A stretch of 64,000 nt of DNA. Source: Shewanella glacialipiscicola (GTDB lineage: Bacteria > Pseudomonadota > Gammaproteobacteria > Enterobacterales > Shewanellaceae). The notes beneath the pieces are model-generated. The model was given only the letters and a program-made list of their open reading frames with translations. It had not been told where the DNA came from and ran no database searches. The position numbers and the translations under genes were made by a program. The stretch spans positions 1-64,000 of the forward strand of contig NZ_JAKILU010000001.1 in the NCBI RefSeq assembly GCF_023283485.1. The letters run 5' to 3'. Shown in pieces: positions 7,930 to 17,895 of this stretch (its first letter is position 1; every line of letters starts with the position of its first letter).

Positions 7930-10143
7930 TTATTCGGCCAGTAAACCACGACTACGTAGCAGCGGCTCTATGCCCGCTTCTTTACCGCGAAAGTTTTTAT
8001 ACATCAGCATCGGATCGTCGCTACCGCCTTTTGAAAGGATATTATTACGGAAAGAATCTGCCGTAGCTTTATCGAAAATGCCATTTTCTTTAAAGGCTTC
8101 AAAGGCATCAGCACCTAAAATATCCGACCAAAGGTAGCTGTAGTAACCTGCAGAATAACCGCCTGCGAAAATATGTGAGAAGTAGGTGCTGCGATAGCGT
8201 GGGCTAATTTGATTAATTAATCCCATCGCTGCTAACGAGTCGGCTTCAAACTTGGCGGCATCCTTTGGCGTGGTGTCGGTCAGTGTGTGCCAATCTAAAT
8301 CGAGTTTAGTGGCTGCGACATATTCAACCGTAGAAAACCCTTGGTTAAACTTACTCGCCGCTTGGATTTTCTTCACTAATTCCTGCGGGATAACTTCGCC
8401 AGTTTTATAATGTTTGGCAAATTGAGCTAATACTTCTGGTTGTGTCATCCAGTTTTCATTCACTTGTGACGGAAATTCTACATAGTCGCGTGGTACAGCG
8501 GTGCCGCCCTGTGAGCGATATTCTACTTTCGATAGCATGCCGTGCAGCGCATGACCAAATTCGTGGAATAACGTACTAGCCTCATCGAAGGTCAGTAATG
8601 CTGGCTCATTACCCGCTGGGCGAGGGTAGTTGAGTACGTTAACAATAATGGGCTTAGAATCAACGCCATTCATATTGTATTGCTTACGATAAGAGTTCAT
8701 CCAGGCGCCGCCACGCTTGCTGTCGCGGGTAAAATAATCGCCCATAAAGATAGCCATTAGTTTGCCGTCTTTATCGTAGACCTCCCATGTACGTACTTCT
8801 GCATTGTATTTGGGTAAGTCGGTACGTTCCTTAAAGGTCAAACCGTACAAACGGTTCGCGGTGTAGAACACGCCTTTAAGAGTGCTATCAAGTGAGAAAT
8901 ACGGACGAGTTTGTTGTTCGTTAAAGCTGTATTTTGCTACACGAATTTTATCGGCGTAGTAATCCCAGTCCCACGCTTGCAGCGTAAACTTATTATCTTG
9001 GCTATCGATCATGGCTTGCATATCAGCCATTTCAGCTTTGGCTTGGGCAAGCGCGGCTGGCCATACTTTATTGAGCAAGCCGTAAACGTTTTCGGGCGTT
9101 TTAGCAGTGCGTTCTTCTAACACAAAATCAGCATGAGTTTTATAGCCCATCAACTGGGCGCGTTCTGCGCGCAGTGCGGCAATTTTAGCCAGGATGGTTT
9201 TGTTATCGTGGGCATTATTGTTATTGCCACGCTCGGTATAACCTTTATACAAGATTTCACGTAATTGACGGTTATCGGCATAGGTTAAAAAAGGCGTGAT
9301 AGAAGGGCGAGAAGTGGTAAATACCCACTTGCCTTCGTGGCCACGTTTTTTAGCGGTTTCAAAGGCGGTGGCAATCACATCATCGGGTAAGCCGGCTAAA
9401 TCTGTTTTGCTATCGATAACGAGTTCAAAGGCATTGGTTTCAGCAAGTAGATTGTCACCAAAGGTGAGATTGAGTTTACCGATTTCATCGTTTAATGCGC
9501 GCAGTTTGGTTTTATCTTGCTCGCTTAAGTTAGCGCCGCCACGGGTGAAAGATTTATAGGTATCTTCCAGTAATTTTGCTTGCGCGGTATTGAGCTTTAA
9601 GCTGTCTTTTGCATCATGAACCGCTTTGACTTTTTGAAACAGTTTGTCATTGAGCAAAATATCATCTTCAGCGGACGATAACATCGGCGACACTTCTTTC
9701 GAAATGGCCTGCAACGCAGGGGTGGTGTCGGCGCCCGTTAGGTTGAAGAAAACATTCGATACTCGCGTGACTAAATCGCCTGAAAACTCCATTGCTTCAA
9801 TGGTATTAGCGAAGGTAGGCTTAGCTTTATTATCAACGATGGCTTGCATCTGTTCGTGTTGCCGGGCAATACCCGCTTTAAATGCAGGAAGGAAATGTTC
9901 AGGTTTGATTTTATCAAAGTCTGGGATTTCCATAAAAGTATCATAGGGTTTAAAGAATGGATTGGTCGCATTCTGGCTGATAATTTGCACTGAAACGGCA
10001 TTAGGCGCTGCATTTGCTTGCACACTGGCATCGGGTTGTTGTGCGCTGCAAGCACCTAAGGTTAAGGCTAAAGCAATGGCACTTAGCGTGAGTTTAGCGG
10101 TGCGTGGCTTGAGGGCTTGCGCTTTAAGGGTTAGTCCCTTCAT
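7930..10143 (-). CDS. dcp: M3 family peptidyl-dipeptidase lipoprotein (Dcp-like)
   Basis: A 737-residue zinc peptidase from the ATG at 10143, which has GGGGAAC 5-10 bases upstream. An in-frame ATG 36 bases earlier lacks a site and would bury the signal peptide. The lipoprotein signal ends in TLGAC (Cys about residue 32). The zinc motif HEFGHALHG starts at His527. Peptidyl-dipeptidase Dcp removes C-terminal dipeptides. The length is slightly above E. coli Dcp (about 680) because of the signal and linker. It is clearly paralogous to the protein at 4.1-6.2 kb (shared RVS-FFNL, QPWDW/QAWDW-YYA and SGG/AGGYSAGYY segments). Both are predicted lipoproteins, so the cell seems to keep two anchored M3 enzymes for peptide scavenging. 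Confidence 0.9.
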   Translation of the reverse strand: MKGLTLKAQALKPRTAKLTLSAIALALTLGACSAQQPDASVQANAAPNAVSVQIISQNATNPFFKPYDTFMEIPDFDKIKPEHFLPAFKAGIARQHEQMQAIVDNKAKPTFANTIEAMEFSGDLVTRVSNVFFNLTGADTTPALQAISKEVSPMLSSAEDDILLNDKLFQKVKAVHDAKDSLKLNTAQAKLLEDTYKSFTRGGANLSEQDKTKLRALNDEIGKLNLTFGDNLLAETNAFELVIDSKTDLAGLPDDVIATAFETAKKRGHEGKWVFTTSRPSITPFLTYADNRQLREILYKGYTERGNNNNAHDNKTILAKIAALRAERAQLMGYKTHADFVLEERTAKTPENVYGLLNKVWPAALAQAKAEMADMQAMIDSQDNKFTLQAWDWDYYADKIRVAKYSFNEQQTRPYFSLDSTLKGVFYTANRLYGLTFKERTDLPKYNAEVRTWEVYDKDGKLMAIFMGDYFTRDSKRGGAWMNSYRKQYNMNGVDSKPIIVNVLNYPRPAGNEPALLTFDEASTLFHEFGHALHGMLSKVEYRSQGGTAVPRDYVEFPSQVNENWMTQPEVLAQFAKHYKTGEVIPQELVKKIQAASKFNQGFSTVEYVAATKLDLDWHTLTDTTPKDAAKFEADSLAAMGLINQISPRYRSTYFSHIFAGGYSAGYYSYLWSDILGADAFEAFKENGIFDKATADSFRNNILSKGGSDDPMLMYKNFRGKEAGIEPLLRSRGLLAE

Positions 10144-10547
10144 TATTAGTTCCCCGTTAGGTCGATTATTGTTATGCATGCTGGAATAGGTGATAGCCGT
10201 AGATTTTGATAACCATAGATTTCAGGAAGTGAACAATCTGAGAACGGCTAAAACAATTAAATTATTAAGGTGATTTTTTAACATGTATCGCAGGTTGGAT
10301 CCTATTGTTTTTGTGTTTTATTTGTAACAAATGTTTTATTTCAGGTATTTAAGCAAAGCAATATGGCAAACTAAATAGGCTCAAACCATATTGCAAATTA
10401 GCGTGTTGGCACGTGAGCTGAGTTAAATCGTGCACGTATATAGGTAATATAAGTCATGCTAATCACGGCAACACAAACCCTTTCATTCCTTTTAAAACCG
10501 TCTATTGCAGTACGGTCCTAACATTAATAACAATAACAGGATCTAGT
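10144..10547. other. divergent promoter region, 404 bp
   Basis: Holds the start regions of the M3 peptidase (minus) and the M20 peptidase (plus). It is AT-rich with no reading frame of note. I could not fix individual promoters with confidence. Confidence 0.55.
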
Positions 10548-12197
10548 ATGTCTCAATCTTATATTCCACGTATTTCCGTGCGTTTGGCTTTATCCTTGGC
10601 GTTACTGACAGCCTCCAGCGCTATTATTCCGCAAAGTCTTGCCGCAGATGTTGCTGCAAACACTAACATCCCCCAGTTAAGCTCCAATGCCGTTAAGGTC
10701 GCCGATTATGCAGTCGCTAAATACGATGCGGCTATGGTGCAGAGTTTGGCTGAGTTAGTTAGCTTTAATACTCAAGCCGTTGAAGGGCAAACCCCGGACA
10801 CTAATCCGGCCTTTGTGGGCTTTAAGTCGAGCTTACAACAACTGAGTCAAACACTGGGTTTAGATTATGTCGATCATGGTTATGTCATCTTAATTGGTTT
10901 AGATGCGACGTCATCTAGCACGGGCGAGCCTAAAAAATTAGGAGTTGTCACCCATGGCGATGTGCAGCCTGCCAATCCTGCGTTGTGGGCGCAGAGCCCT
11001 TATTTACTCGATAGCCAATCTGAGCCGGGCAAATTGATTGGTCGTGGCACAGAGGATGATAAAGGCGCCATTGTTACTGCCATGTACGCTATGAAGGCGA
11101 TTAAAGATAAGCAAATTAAGCGAGATAGACGCATTGAACTGTTAGTTTATTTAGCTGAAGAATCCGATTGGGAACCACTTGAAACCTTTCTCACCCATTA
11201 CACACCTGCGGATATGAACATTACCATTGATGCCGAATACCCAGTGGTCACCGCCGAAAAAGGTTGGAGTAAGATTGCGTTTACTGTGCCCAATATTACG
11301 ATCTCCAATATAGACGCTAAAGCAGAGGCTGCAACTCAAACTCCCACGTTAACAGCTTTCTCTGGTGGCTATTTTGCCAGCCAAGTACCGCAGCAAGCCG
11401 AGGCGCAAATTGAGGCGGTTTCACCCGCATTGCTGACAAAATTGCAAACCAAAGCCGCAGCGCAGCAAGGGATGAAATATCGTTTTGAAAACCACTGCGT
11501 CGATAGCCTGTGTAAGCTACATATTTTTGCCGACGGTAAAGCCGCACATTCATCTACCCCAGAAGATGGCGTGAATGCGGTAACTCATCTTGCAGCATTG
11601 TTAAGTAACAATCTGAGCCATGAACAAAATCATGCGCCTTGGCCACAAACAGCGGCATCCTTAACGGTTGCCGTTATTAATGAGTTAGTGGGTTTAGGGA
11701 TTTATGCAGAACAGTTTGGTGACTTAGCCTATAAAGATGATTTTATGGGGCCGCTGACATTAGCTCCCACAGTTGTGAGTGAAACGCAAAAGGGCACAGA
11801 GGTGATTATTAACTTACGTCGTCCTGTTGGCAAAACACCAGAGTTACTCGCTAAACAAGCCCGTGAAGCCTTAACCCTATGGCAGGATAAACACCAAGTG
11901 CAGCTTGTTGATATTGAAAGCTATTGGGGCGAACCTATGGTTGTGGACGGTGCGCCGCAGCAACAAACTCTGCTCGACGTGTTTGCCCACTTTACGGGTA
12001 TAGTTGACCCCAAACCCGTTGCGATTGGCGGCTCAACCAACAGTAAATTATTCCCCAACGCCTTAAGTTTTGGCCCAGCCATGCCGGGCGTGGAATACAC
12101 AGGCCATACCGAAAAAGAATTCATCACCCATAAGCAATTTATGCTGAACCTAAAAATGTATACCGCGGCGTTTATCGAGCTATCGGCGGTGAAATAG
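10548..12197 (+). CDS. M20 family peptidase (dipeptidase-like), exported
   Basis: A 549-residue zinc peptidase. A Sec signal peptide of about 33 residues ends SLAAD. Metal-site landmarks of the M20/ArgE/PepV group follow in order: VTHGDVQP (His and Asp), GTEDDKG, YLAEESDWE (general-base and metal Glu), and C-terminal GGSTNSK and TGHTEKEF. The lid domain lies between about residues 290 and 440. PepV-type enzymes hydrolyse dipeptides. The export signal suggests a periplasmic role alongside the neighbouring M3 enzymes, which would supply short peptides to it. AGGATC precedes the ATG. There is no clear operon partner. Confidence 0.85.
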   Translation: MSQSYIPRISVRLALSLALLTASSAIIPQSLAADVAANTNIPQLSSNAVKVADYAVAKYDAAMVQSLAELVSFNTQAVEGQTPDTNPAFVGFKSSLQQLSQTLGLDYVDHGYVILIGLDATSSSTGEPKKLGVVTHGDVQPANPALWAQSPYLLDSQSEPGKLIGRGTEDDKGAIVTAMYAMKAIKDKQIKRDRRIELLVYLAEESDWEPLETFLTHYTPADMNITIDAEYPVVTAEKGWSKIAFTVPNITISNIDAKAEAATQTPTLTAFSGGYFASQVPQQAEAQIEAVSPALLTKLQTKAAAQQGMKYRFENHCVDSLCKLHIFADGKAAHSSTPEDGVNAVTHLAALLSNNLSHEQNHAPWPQTAASLTVAVINELVGLGIYAEQFGDLAYKDDFMGPLTLAPTVVSETQKGTEVIINLRRPVGKTPELLAKQAREALTLWQDKHQVQLVDIESYWGEPMVVDGAPQQQTLLDVFAHFTGIVDPKPVAIGGSTNSKLFPNALSFGPAMPGVEYTGHTEKEFITHKQFMLNLKMYTAAFIELSAVK

Positions 12198-12759
12198 TGC
12201 TCACCATCATTCCAAACCGTATTTTAATTCCTTAATCAAGATTAGAGTTTAAATCAAAGTCGTGGGGCTTCACCCCCTGATATTTAATTAAGAGTCGACC
12301 AAGGAGGGCTGCTAGTAATCATGCCAGCAAGATCATTGGCTGTTTATTGGGCTAATTAGACCGCAGTGGTTAGAGATAATAAAAAACCAAGACTTACCCA
12401 TGTTGAGGATATCTACGGCCATAAAATAATTGCAAGCAAACAGCGCGGCCAGCCTTATGGGTTTAAACTGATGAGGGGATGTGGCACGAGTGTCAGCTTA
12501 AATGTGGGCTGTAATACTGGAAATCTAGGTCATGTAACAGTTAAACGTGAGCCATAAAGAGTGATAAAGCTAAAATGATATCAAGTAATTACCTTTAGTT
12601 CTGTATGAAAAAACAGCTACTGCGAAAAGGTAAATTCCTATAGCATCATTTATATCCATTTAAATGGATATGGCAGTGGCCAAGTTCTACACGCTATTTA
12701 TGCCATGCAAACAGCGCAGCGCATAAATACTAAGACATTAGCAGTCAAACGGAGGTGAC
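12198..12759. other. 562-bp intergenic region with possible gene remnant
   Basis: The stretch 12321-12557 reads as one frame broken by a TAG codon at 12357-12359, after which 63 sense codons run to a stop. I do not recognise the product, so I treat it as a possible remnant rather than a gene. The end of the region holds the promoter of the PspC gene. Confidence 0.35.
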
Positions 12760-13017
12760 ATGGAAAGTCTAGATAATGTAAAAGTTCTCACTCGTGGAGA
12801 ATCAGCAATTCTTGCTGGAGTTTGTTCAGGTATTGCGGAATATTATAATTTGCGAAAAAACAGCATTAGGTTAGCATTTTTGTTAACTAGCTTGTTTTTT
12901 GCTATTCCTGTATTTGCTTATGTTGTTTTGTGGTTAGTTTTACCAAAATATCCGACGACAGAAGCGATGGCTCGTCATTTACGACGAAATAAGCTACAAA
13001 GAAAATATGGCAGTTAA
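12760..13017 (+). CDS. PspC domain protein
   Basis: An 85-residue protein covering a single PspC domain: a GES-A-LAGVCSGIAEY amphipathic start, then a short RLAF-ILTS-LFF-like hydrophobic segment and a second one (VFAYVVLWLVLP) ending in the typical L-P motif. PspC proteins sense or stabilise the inner membrane under phage-shock stress and often act with PspA and PspB. No psp partner is encoded nearby, so this is a stand-alone copy. CGGAGG lies 6 bases before the ATG. The C-terminal tail is basic. Confidence 0.85.
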   Translation: MESLDNVKVLTRGESAILAGVCSGIAEYYNLRKNSIRLAFLLTSLFFAIPVFAYVVLWLVLPKYPTTEAMARHLRRNKLQRKYGS

Positions 13018-13611
13018 CAGGAAATAAAGCGGAACTGTTACTAGTTTGCTCGGTTTCGCTTCGCAACACACTTTAGTAAAAAACTATTAGTGTTTGATCT
13101 ATCTTTATAACCAATACGTTACGCTAATACTCGAAAGATGAGCCATGGTGATTTGCGAGACTACCGTCCGCCCCATGGACGGACTTGGACAACATCTTTG
13201 TTTAACGGCCAGTTCGCCATCCACGGCTCTTGTTCATAAGCTCAGAAACCTTAGTTTCTATTCACCGTGTCGATTTGTGAATGCCATGGCAAGCCTATAT
13301 GAGTGGATACCAGCCAACGTTAAGATCCCAATAACTGAGATAACAGGTCACCCAATACAGTTTGCCTAAACTATTAGGTCTAAAGGTCAGCTAGGTTCAG
13401 TACGATGACTTGTTACTCACAGAATAAAAAGCCCTGCTTATACTGTGATGTATTGCAGGGCTTTTTAATCGAGAGTTTGCATTCGCTGAGCTGCGGGACA
13501 AGCCTTACTCAGGGTTTATGACCTACATCGAATAGGTCATTCCTTTCTTTCATTTCTTCCACTTATCTCTTTACTCTCATCTTTGTCACTTAAATCGGCG
13601 TCATAGATATT
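13018..13611. other. 594-bp intergenic region
   Basis: No convincing gene. A short dyad CCGTCC / GGACGG lies near 13165-13183, and a terminator near 13426-13466. The reading frames here have no ribosome-binding site or recognisable sequence. Confidence 0.5.
13426..13466. terminator. bidirectional terminator
   Basis: The stem AAAAAGCCCTGC / GCAGGGCTTTTT surrounds a 17-base loop. T-runs exist on both strands. It sits between the PspC gene and the gamma-glutamyltransferase gene, which converge here. Confidence 0.75.
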
Positions 13612-15351
13612 CTAATAACCGATGGCTTCACTACCCGCATGGCGAGGATCGGAAGACCCAAAAATCCCCTGTTCATTGACCATGATTGATTGTGTACTGC
13701 CCATGGCAGATTGTACTTTTACTTTGTGACCTTTGGCTTCGAGCAAGGAAATGGTATCGCGGTTTAAGCTGGACTCAACGCGCAGTTCATCGGGTAACCA
13801 TTGATGGTGTACCCTTGCAGCATTACTGGCTTCAGCGATATTTAACCCATGATCAATCACATTCATGATGATCTGCAAAGTGGTGGTGATAATGCGTGAA
13901 CCACCTGGGCTACCGGTGATGAGGAAGGGTTTTCCGTCTTTCATTACTATGGTAGGGCTCATTGAGCTCAGTGGGCGCTTATTGCCTTCAACCGCATTGG
14001 CATCACCGCCAACTAAGCCATAACCGTTAGGTACACCAGTCTTGGCTGAGAAATCATCCATTTCGTTATTGAGTAAAATTCCAGTGCCTTTAGCGACTAA
14101 TCCTGAGCCATAGCTAAAGTTTAGCGTGTAAGTGTTTGATACCGCATTACCCCATTTATCAACTACCGAGAAATGAGTGGTTTGATCGCTCTCATAGGGC
14201 GCCAGTTTTCCCGGTTTTATGTTGGTACTTGGCGTGACTTTATCCATTGAAATTTGGCTGGCAATTTTTTGGGCGTAATCTTTACTGGTTAACGCTTTGA
14301 CTGGGACATTGTAAAAATCAGGGTCACCCAAATATTCGCTACGATCGGCGTAAGCACGCTTCATCGTTTCTGTCATTAAGTGGATTGTTTGCGCCGTATT
14401 TTGGCCGAGTTTATCAATTGGGAATTGCTGTAATACATTGAGCATTTCAATAATGTGCACACCACCCGATGACGGTGGCGGCATAGAAACCACCTCATAA
14501 CCTCGGTATTCGCCGCGCACAGGCTCACGTTCGACAACCTTGTATTGTTTAAGATCGTCCAAGGTCATAATGCCGCCTGCATCTTGCACCGCTTTGACGA
14601 TTTTTGTCGCAGTTTCACCTTCGTAAAAACCTTTAGTACCCTTTTTGGCAATAAGACTTAATGAGTGGGCCAATTCGGGCTGTTTAAGCACATCATCGAC
14701 TTGATAGTCACTGCCGTCGGCTTTGTAGAAGATAGCTGCCGTAGTTGGCCATTGGCTCATACGGCGTTTAAGCCCTGCAAGGGATTGCGCTAAATCTGGC
14801 GTGACGCTAATGCCTTCTTGCGCCATCTCAATGGCGGGCGCCGTGACTTGTTTTAGTGTCATGGTGCCATATTTTTCAAGGGCTAAGCTCATGCCCATAA
14901 CAGTGCCCGGCACACCTACAGCAAGGCCATGCTCACGGCTCAATTTTTCAACCGCATCGCCATTTTCATCAAGGAAAATATCTTTATTAGCTTTAGAGGG
15001 CGCCATTTCACGGTAATCAATCGCGATGGTTTTGTTTTCTTTGGCGATATGTACCAGCATAAAACCGCCGCCGCCAATGTTCCCCGCGCGAGGTAATGTT
15101 ACCGCGAGGCTAAAGGCTACGGCCACTGCGGCATCAACCGCATTGCCGCCCTGTTTTAAAATTTCAATACCAGTGCGACTGGCGAGTGTTTCTTGGCTTG
15201 CGACCATGCCATGCTTGGCCCACACAGGTTGCGCTGTGGCCATCTGGCTAAAAATGGATGATTCATCGGCGAGTAAATGTGGTGATGATACTAGGGGAAG
15301 CGCCATCGCAATGGCGAGAATCAAGGGGCTAAAGATTTTTACTGGACGCAT
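13612..15351 (-). CDS. ggt: gamma-glutamyltransferase
   Basis: A 579-residue periplasmic enzyme made as a proenzyme. I chose the ATG at 15351, 6 bases after AGGA, over an upstream TTG. A signal peptide covers about residues 1-28. The family hydrolyses glutathione and transfers the gamma-glutamyl group to water or amino acids. The self-cleavage and catalytic threonine is Thr391, at the start of TTHFS, which gives the same number as in E. coli. LNNEMDDFS and the SMSPT and GSPGG oxyanion motifs follow. The N-terminal large subunit carries GNAVDAAVA and GGGGFM. The enzyme would supply glutamate and cysteinylglycine to the peptidases nearby. Monocistronic. Confidence 0.95.
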   Translation of the reverse strand: MRPVKIFSPLILAIAMALPLVSSPHLLADESSIFSQMATAQPVWAKHGMVASQETLASRTGIEILKQGGNAVDAAVAVAFSLAVTLPRAGNIGGGGFMLVHIAKENKTIAIDYREMAPSKANKDIFLDENGDAVEKLSREHGLAVGVPGTVMGMSLALEKYGTMTLKQVTAPAIEMAQEGISVTPDLAQSLAGLKRRMSQWPTTAAIFYKADGSDYQVDDVLKQPELAHSLSLIAKKGTKGFYEGETATKIVKAVQDAGGIMTLDDLKQYKVVEREPVRGEYRGYEVVSMPPPSSGGVHIIEMLNVLQQFPIDKLGQNTAQTIHLMTETMKRAYADRSEYLGDPDFYNVPVKALTSKDYAQKIASQISMDKVTPSTNIKPGKLAPYESDQTTHFSVVDKWGNAVSNTYTLNFSYGSGLVAKGTGILLNNEMDDFSAKTGVPNGYGLVGGDANAVEGNKRPLSSMSPTIVMKDGKPFLITGSPGGSRIITTTLQIIMNVIDHGLNIAEASNAARVHHQWLPDELRVESSLNRDTISLLEAKGHKVKVQSAMGSTQSIMVNEQGIFGSSDPRHAGSEAIGY

Positions 15352-15459
15352 ATCCAATCCTGTATTTATTTTTATTAGGGCTATGCAATGTGCCGAGAAT
15401 TAGGCTTAATTGCAACCGTGTATCGTTTATTAGCCCTATAAAGGACGAGAATTTACCCT

Positions 15460-16755
15460 ATGACTCAGCTTATTTTAGCCTTTGCGAACGCCATTGTTGA
15501 TATTCCACCCCGCGCGTGGAATAGCCTAATGGGGCTGGCTAATCCCTTTTGTCGCCATGAGTTTTTGTTAGCGCTTGAGCAAAGCGGCTCAGCCTGCGAA
15601 GCAACGGGTTGGACACCAAGGCATTTATGTGTGTTTGATGCCAGTAGCGTATTAAGCGATGAAATAGGGGGTGATAGACGGTTGCAGCCTTTGGATGAAG
15701 GCGCGTTTATCAGTTTGCAAACCGCCGAATATTTTAATGCATTACCGCTGGTTGCCGTGATGCCCTTGTACCAAAAAACGCATTCCTATGGTGAATATGT
15801 GTTCGATTGGGCTTGGGCCGAAGCCTACGAGCGCCATGGTATTGATTATTACCCTAAATGGGTCAATGCCATTCCCTTTACCCCTGTGCAAGGGAGGCGG
15901 ATGGGCATTAAGCCCGAATTGACAAATATAGAGCATATGCGCGTAGCGGCATTACTGCTACTGGCATTAAATCGTCAGTTAACGCAAAAGGCGGGGGATA
16001 CGCCGATTTCTTCATGGCACAGCCTTTTTGTGAGCGCGCAGCAAACACCGTTATTTGAACATTCCCCCCACTCGCACTTAAAGCGCTTAGGGACTCAGTT
16101 CCATTGGCATAATCGTAGCTATCTGGATTTTAATGATTTTTTAGCGAGTTTTAGCTCCCGTAAACGTAAAAATATTTTAAAGGAGCGGGCACAGTTACAA
16201 CCTTTTAATCTTAAATTTCAGTTTGTTGAGGGCGAGCAAATCACCCGTTCGCAGTGGCAAACATTTATCCAGTGCTATCAATTAACCTACCTTAAACGCT
16301 CGGGTCATCGCGGCTATTTAACGCCTGCGTTTTTCTATCAATTGGCTGAGCATCTTACATCGCAAATACGCTTGCTGGTGGTCGAAGACGCAAAGGGAGA
16401 TATGGTGGCGGGTGCCTTGTATTTACAGGGCGAAAATAGCCAAGGGCAAGGATGTCTTTATGGCCGTTATTGGGGCACGACAATTGAACTTGATGGCTTG
16501 CACTTTGAGGCTTGTTACTATCAAGGGATTGAATACTGTATCGAACATGGGTTGGTATTATTTGATGCTGGCGCTCAGGGCGAGCACAAAGTATTGCGCG
16601 GTTTTGAGCCCGTAGAAATGTACTCCTACCATAACATTGCCCATTTAGCCTTTAAGGACGCTATTACGGATTTTGTCACGCAGGAAACCCAACAAGTACA
16701 ACAATATATGGCGCAGATGAGCGCTGTGTTGCCCTACAAAAAAACGCCCGAATAA
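15460..16755 (+). CDS. FemAB-like/GNAT-fold protein (DUF482, PF04339)
   Basis: A 431-residue cytoplasmic protein that looks full length. The sequence resembles the DUF482 (peptidogalycan biosynthesis, FemAB-like) family: an N-terminal W-x-x-L segment with NPF-x-x-HEFL, a central SSRKRKNILKER motif near residue 240, and the C-terminal FDAGAQGEHKV-RGFEPV motif. The fold is related to Fem aminoacyltransferases, but substrates of bacterial DUF482 proteins have not been settled. The gene is divergent from ggt, only about 108 bases apart, and converges with lysE. No good ribosome-binding site is seen close to the ATG. Confidence 0.8.
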   Translation: MTQLILAFANAIVDIPPRAWNSLMGLANPFCRHEFLLALEQSGSACEATGWTPRHLCVFDASSVLSDEIGGDRRLQPLDEGAFISLQTAEYFNALPLVAVMPLYQKTHSYGEYVFDWAWAEAYERHGIDYYPKWVNAIPFTPVQGRRMGIKPELTNIEHMRVAALLLLALNRQLTQKAGDTPISSWHSLFVSAQQTPLFEHSPHSHLKRLGTQFHWHNRSYLDFNDFLASFSSRKRKNILKERAQLQPFNLKFQFVEGEQITRSQWQTFIQCYQLTYLKRSGHRGYLTPAFFYQLAEHLTSQIRLLVVEDAKGDMVAGALYLQGENSQGQGCLYGRYWGTTIELDGLHFEACYYQGIEYCIEHGLVLFDAGAQGEHKVLRGFEPVEMYSYHNIAHLAFKDAITDFVTQETQQVQQYMAQMSAVLPYKKTPE

Positions 16756-16874
16756 AGCCTTAAAATAGAGACTTTATTGAGCGCGTATTTAACGGGTATT
16801 ATTGGGTGGGATTATTGACTCACTATGAGCTTATTCATGGCGATTTGATTCACTTTGAACTAATCCCAAACGAG

Positions 16875-17498
16875 CTAACCCACAGCGAGCCAAATTCCTA
16901 CGCCAATCATTAAACTGCCTGCAATACGATTCAACCAGCGAATATTATCGCCACGGCTGAGAAAAATGCGCAGGCTCTTGCCGCCGCTGGCGTAGGCCAA
17001 CATTGAAACAAATTCCGTCACCATGATAATGCTCAGCAGCGCAAGTAGTTGCGGCGCAACGTCGCGCTCAGTACTAATAAAGGGTGGCAGTAGCGACACC
17101 ATAAATGCCCAGCCCTTAGGGTTGGCAATGGCAGTAATAAAGCCTTGGGTGATTAAGGTTAAGTTACTGGCCCTGGGATTAGTATCCGTATCGCTAGGTA
17201 AGGTCATCTTGCCGCGTGCGCGCCACATTTGCACACCAATATAGCCTAAGTAAATTCCGCCAATCCATTTAAAGATTTGAAATACTTGGGGATAATTAAG
17301 CATTATGCTAGCCACGCCCATCACGGCGGCGGTGGCGACGAGTGCGACTCCAACCAGTTCACCTAACATCATCCATAAGGTACGGCGCACACCGATGCTC
17401 ATGCCGAGCGTCATGGCGAGGGTCATACACATGCCCGGCGTAATCGAAACAAAAAAGAAGGTCGGGATAAACACTGCAAGTAATGCAAAATCTGGCAT
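16875..17498 (-). CDS. LysE/RhtB family amino-acid exporter
   Basis: A 207-residue inner-membrane protein with six predicted hydrophobic segments. The family signature is at the N-terminus: FVSITPGMCMTLAMTLGMSIGVRRTL. ANPKGWAFMV at about residue 125 is another conserved block. LysE/RhtB proteins export amino acids such as lysine, threonine or homoserine lactone using the proton gradient. The substrate here cannot be told. It is single, with no LysR regulator next to it. The start is the first ATG, with no strong ribosome-binding site. Confidence 0.85.
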   Translation of the reverse strand: MPDFALLAVFIPTFFFVSITPGMCMTLAMTLGMSIGVRRTLWMMLGELVGVALVATAAVMGVASIMLNYPQVFQIFKWIGGIYLGYIGVQMWRARGKMTLPSDTDTNPRASNLTLITQGFITAIANPKGWAFMVSLLPPFISTERDVAPQLLALLSIIMVTEFVSMLAYASGGKSLRIFLSRGDNIRWLNRIAGSLMIGVGIWLAVG

Positions 17499-17895
17499 GG
17501 TTTAGTTAGTCTTGGTTGAAAATAAGAAGGGCGCTAGTGTAATAAAAATGACGGGTTTAGCCAATGTGTGAGTTGCGTATTTCGCTTGTGGCGTTAATTT
17601 AGCCTGTAAATAAGGGGTTTAGTTGAAACGATAGCCATACCTAAACGATGCGAGTTTTTCGTATTTTACTTGTTCTTTTAACTGTTGATAATTTGAACAA
17701 TATTGGTGCTGGTCGTATTGTGAATAAGATCATGCCTGCTTACTGTATTGCGTAAAATAGGTAGGGTTATTAAACCCATTAGTGGAATAATCCTAAAAAA
17801 CTCGGAGCTGATTTTTTGTGTAAATACAGATGATTTAACACTGGGAAAAGAAAACGGTACGCAGGGCGCACCGTTTTTTATAGGCGAGATAAACG
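17499..17895. other. 397-bp intergenic region
   Basis: Lies between two minus-strand genes and would hold the lysE promoter. Apart from the terminator near 17851-17879 I see no structure or gene in it. Confidence 0.55.
17851..17879 (-). terminator. terminator after the tyrosine catabolic genes
   Basis: On the minus strand ACGGTGCGC / GCGTACCGT forms a hairpin with a 3-base loop, followed by TTTTCTTTT. It begins 17 bases after the hpd stop codon. A T-run on the plus strand also follows. Confidence 0.8.

Noticed and set aside
12366-12557. 63-codon frame read as a gene
   Set aside because: Begins with GTG without a ribosome-binding site and follows an in-frame TAG; retained only as a possible remnant.
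13145-13369. 74-codon frame in the gap before ggt
   Set aside because: No ribosome-binding site, no family resemblance and codon use unlike neighbours.
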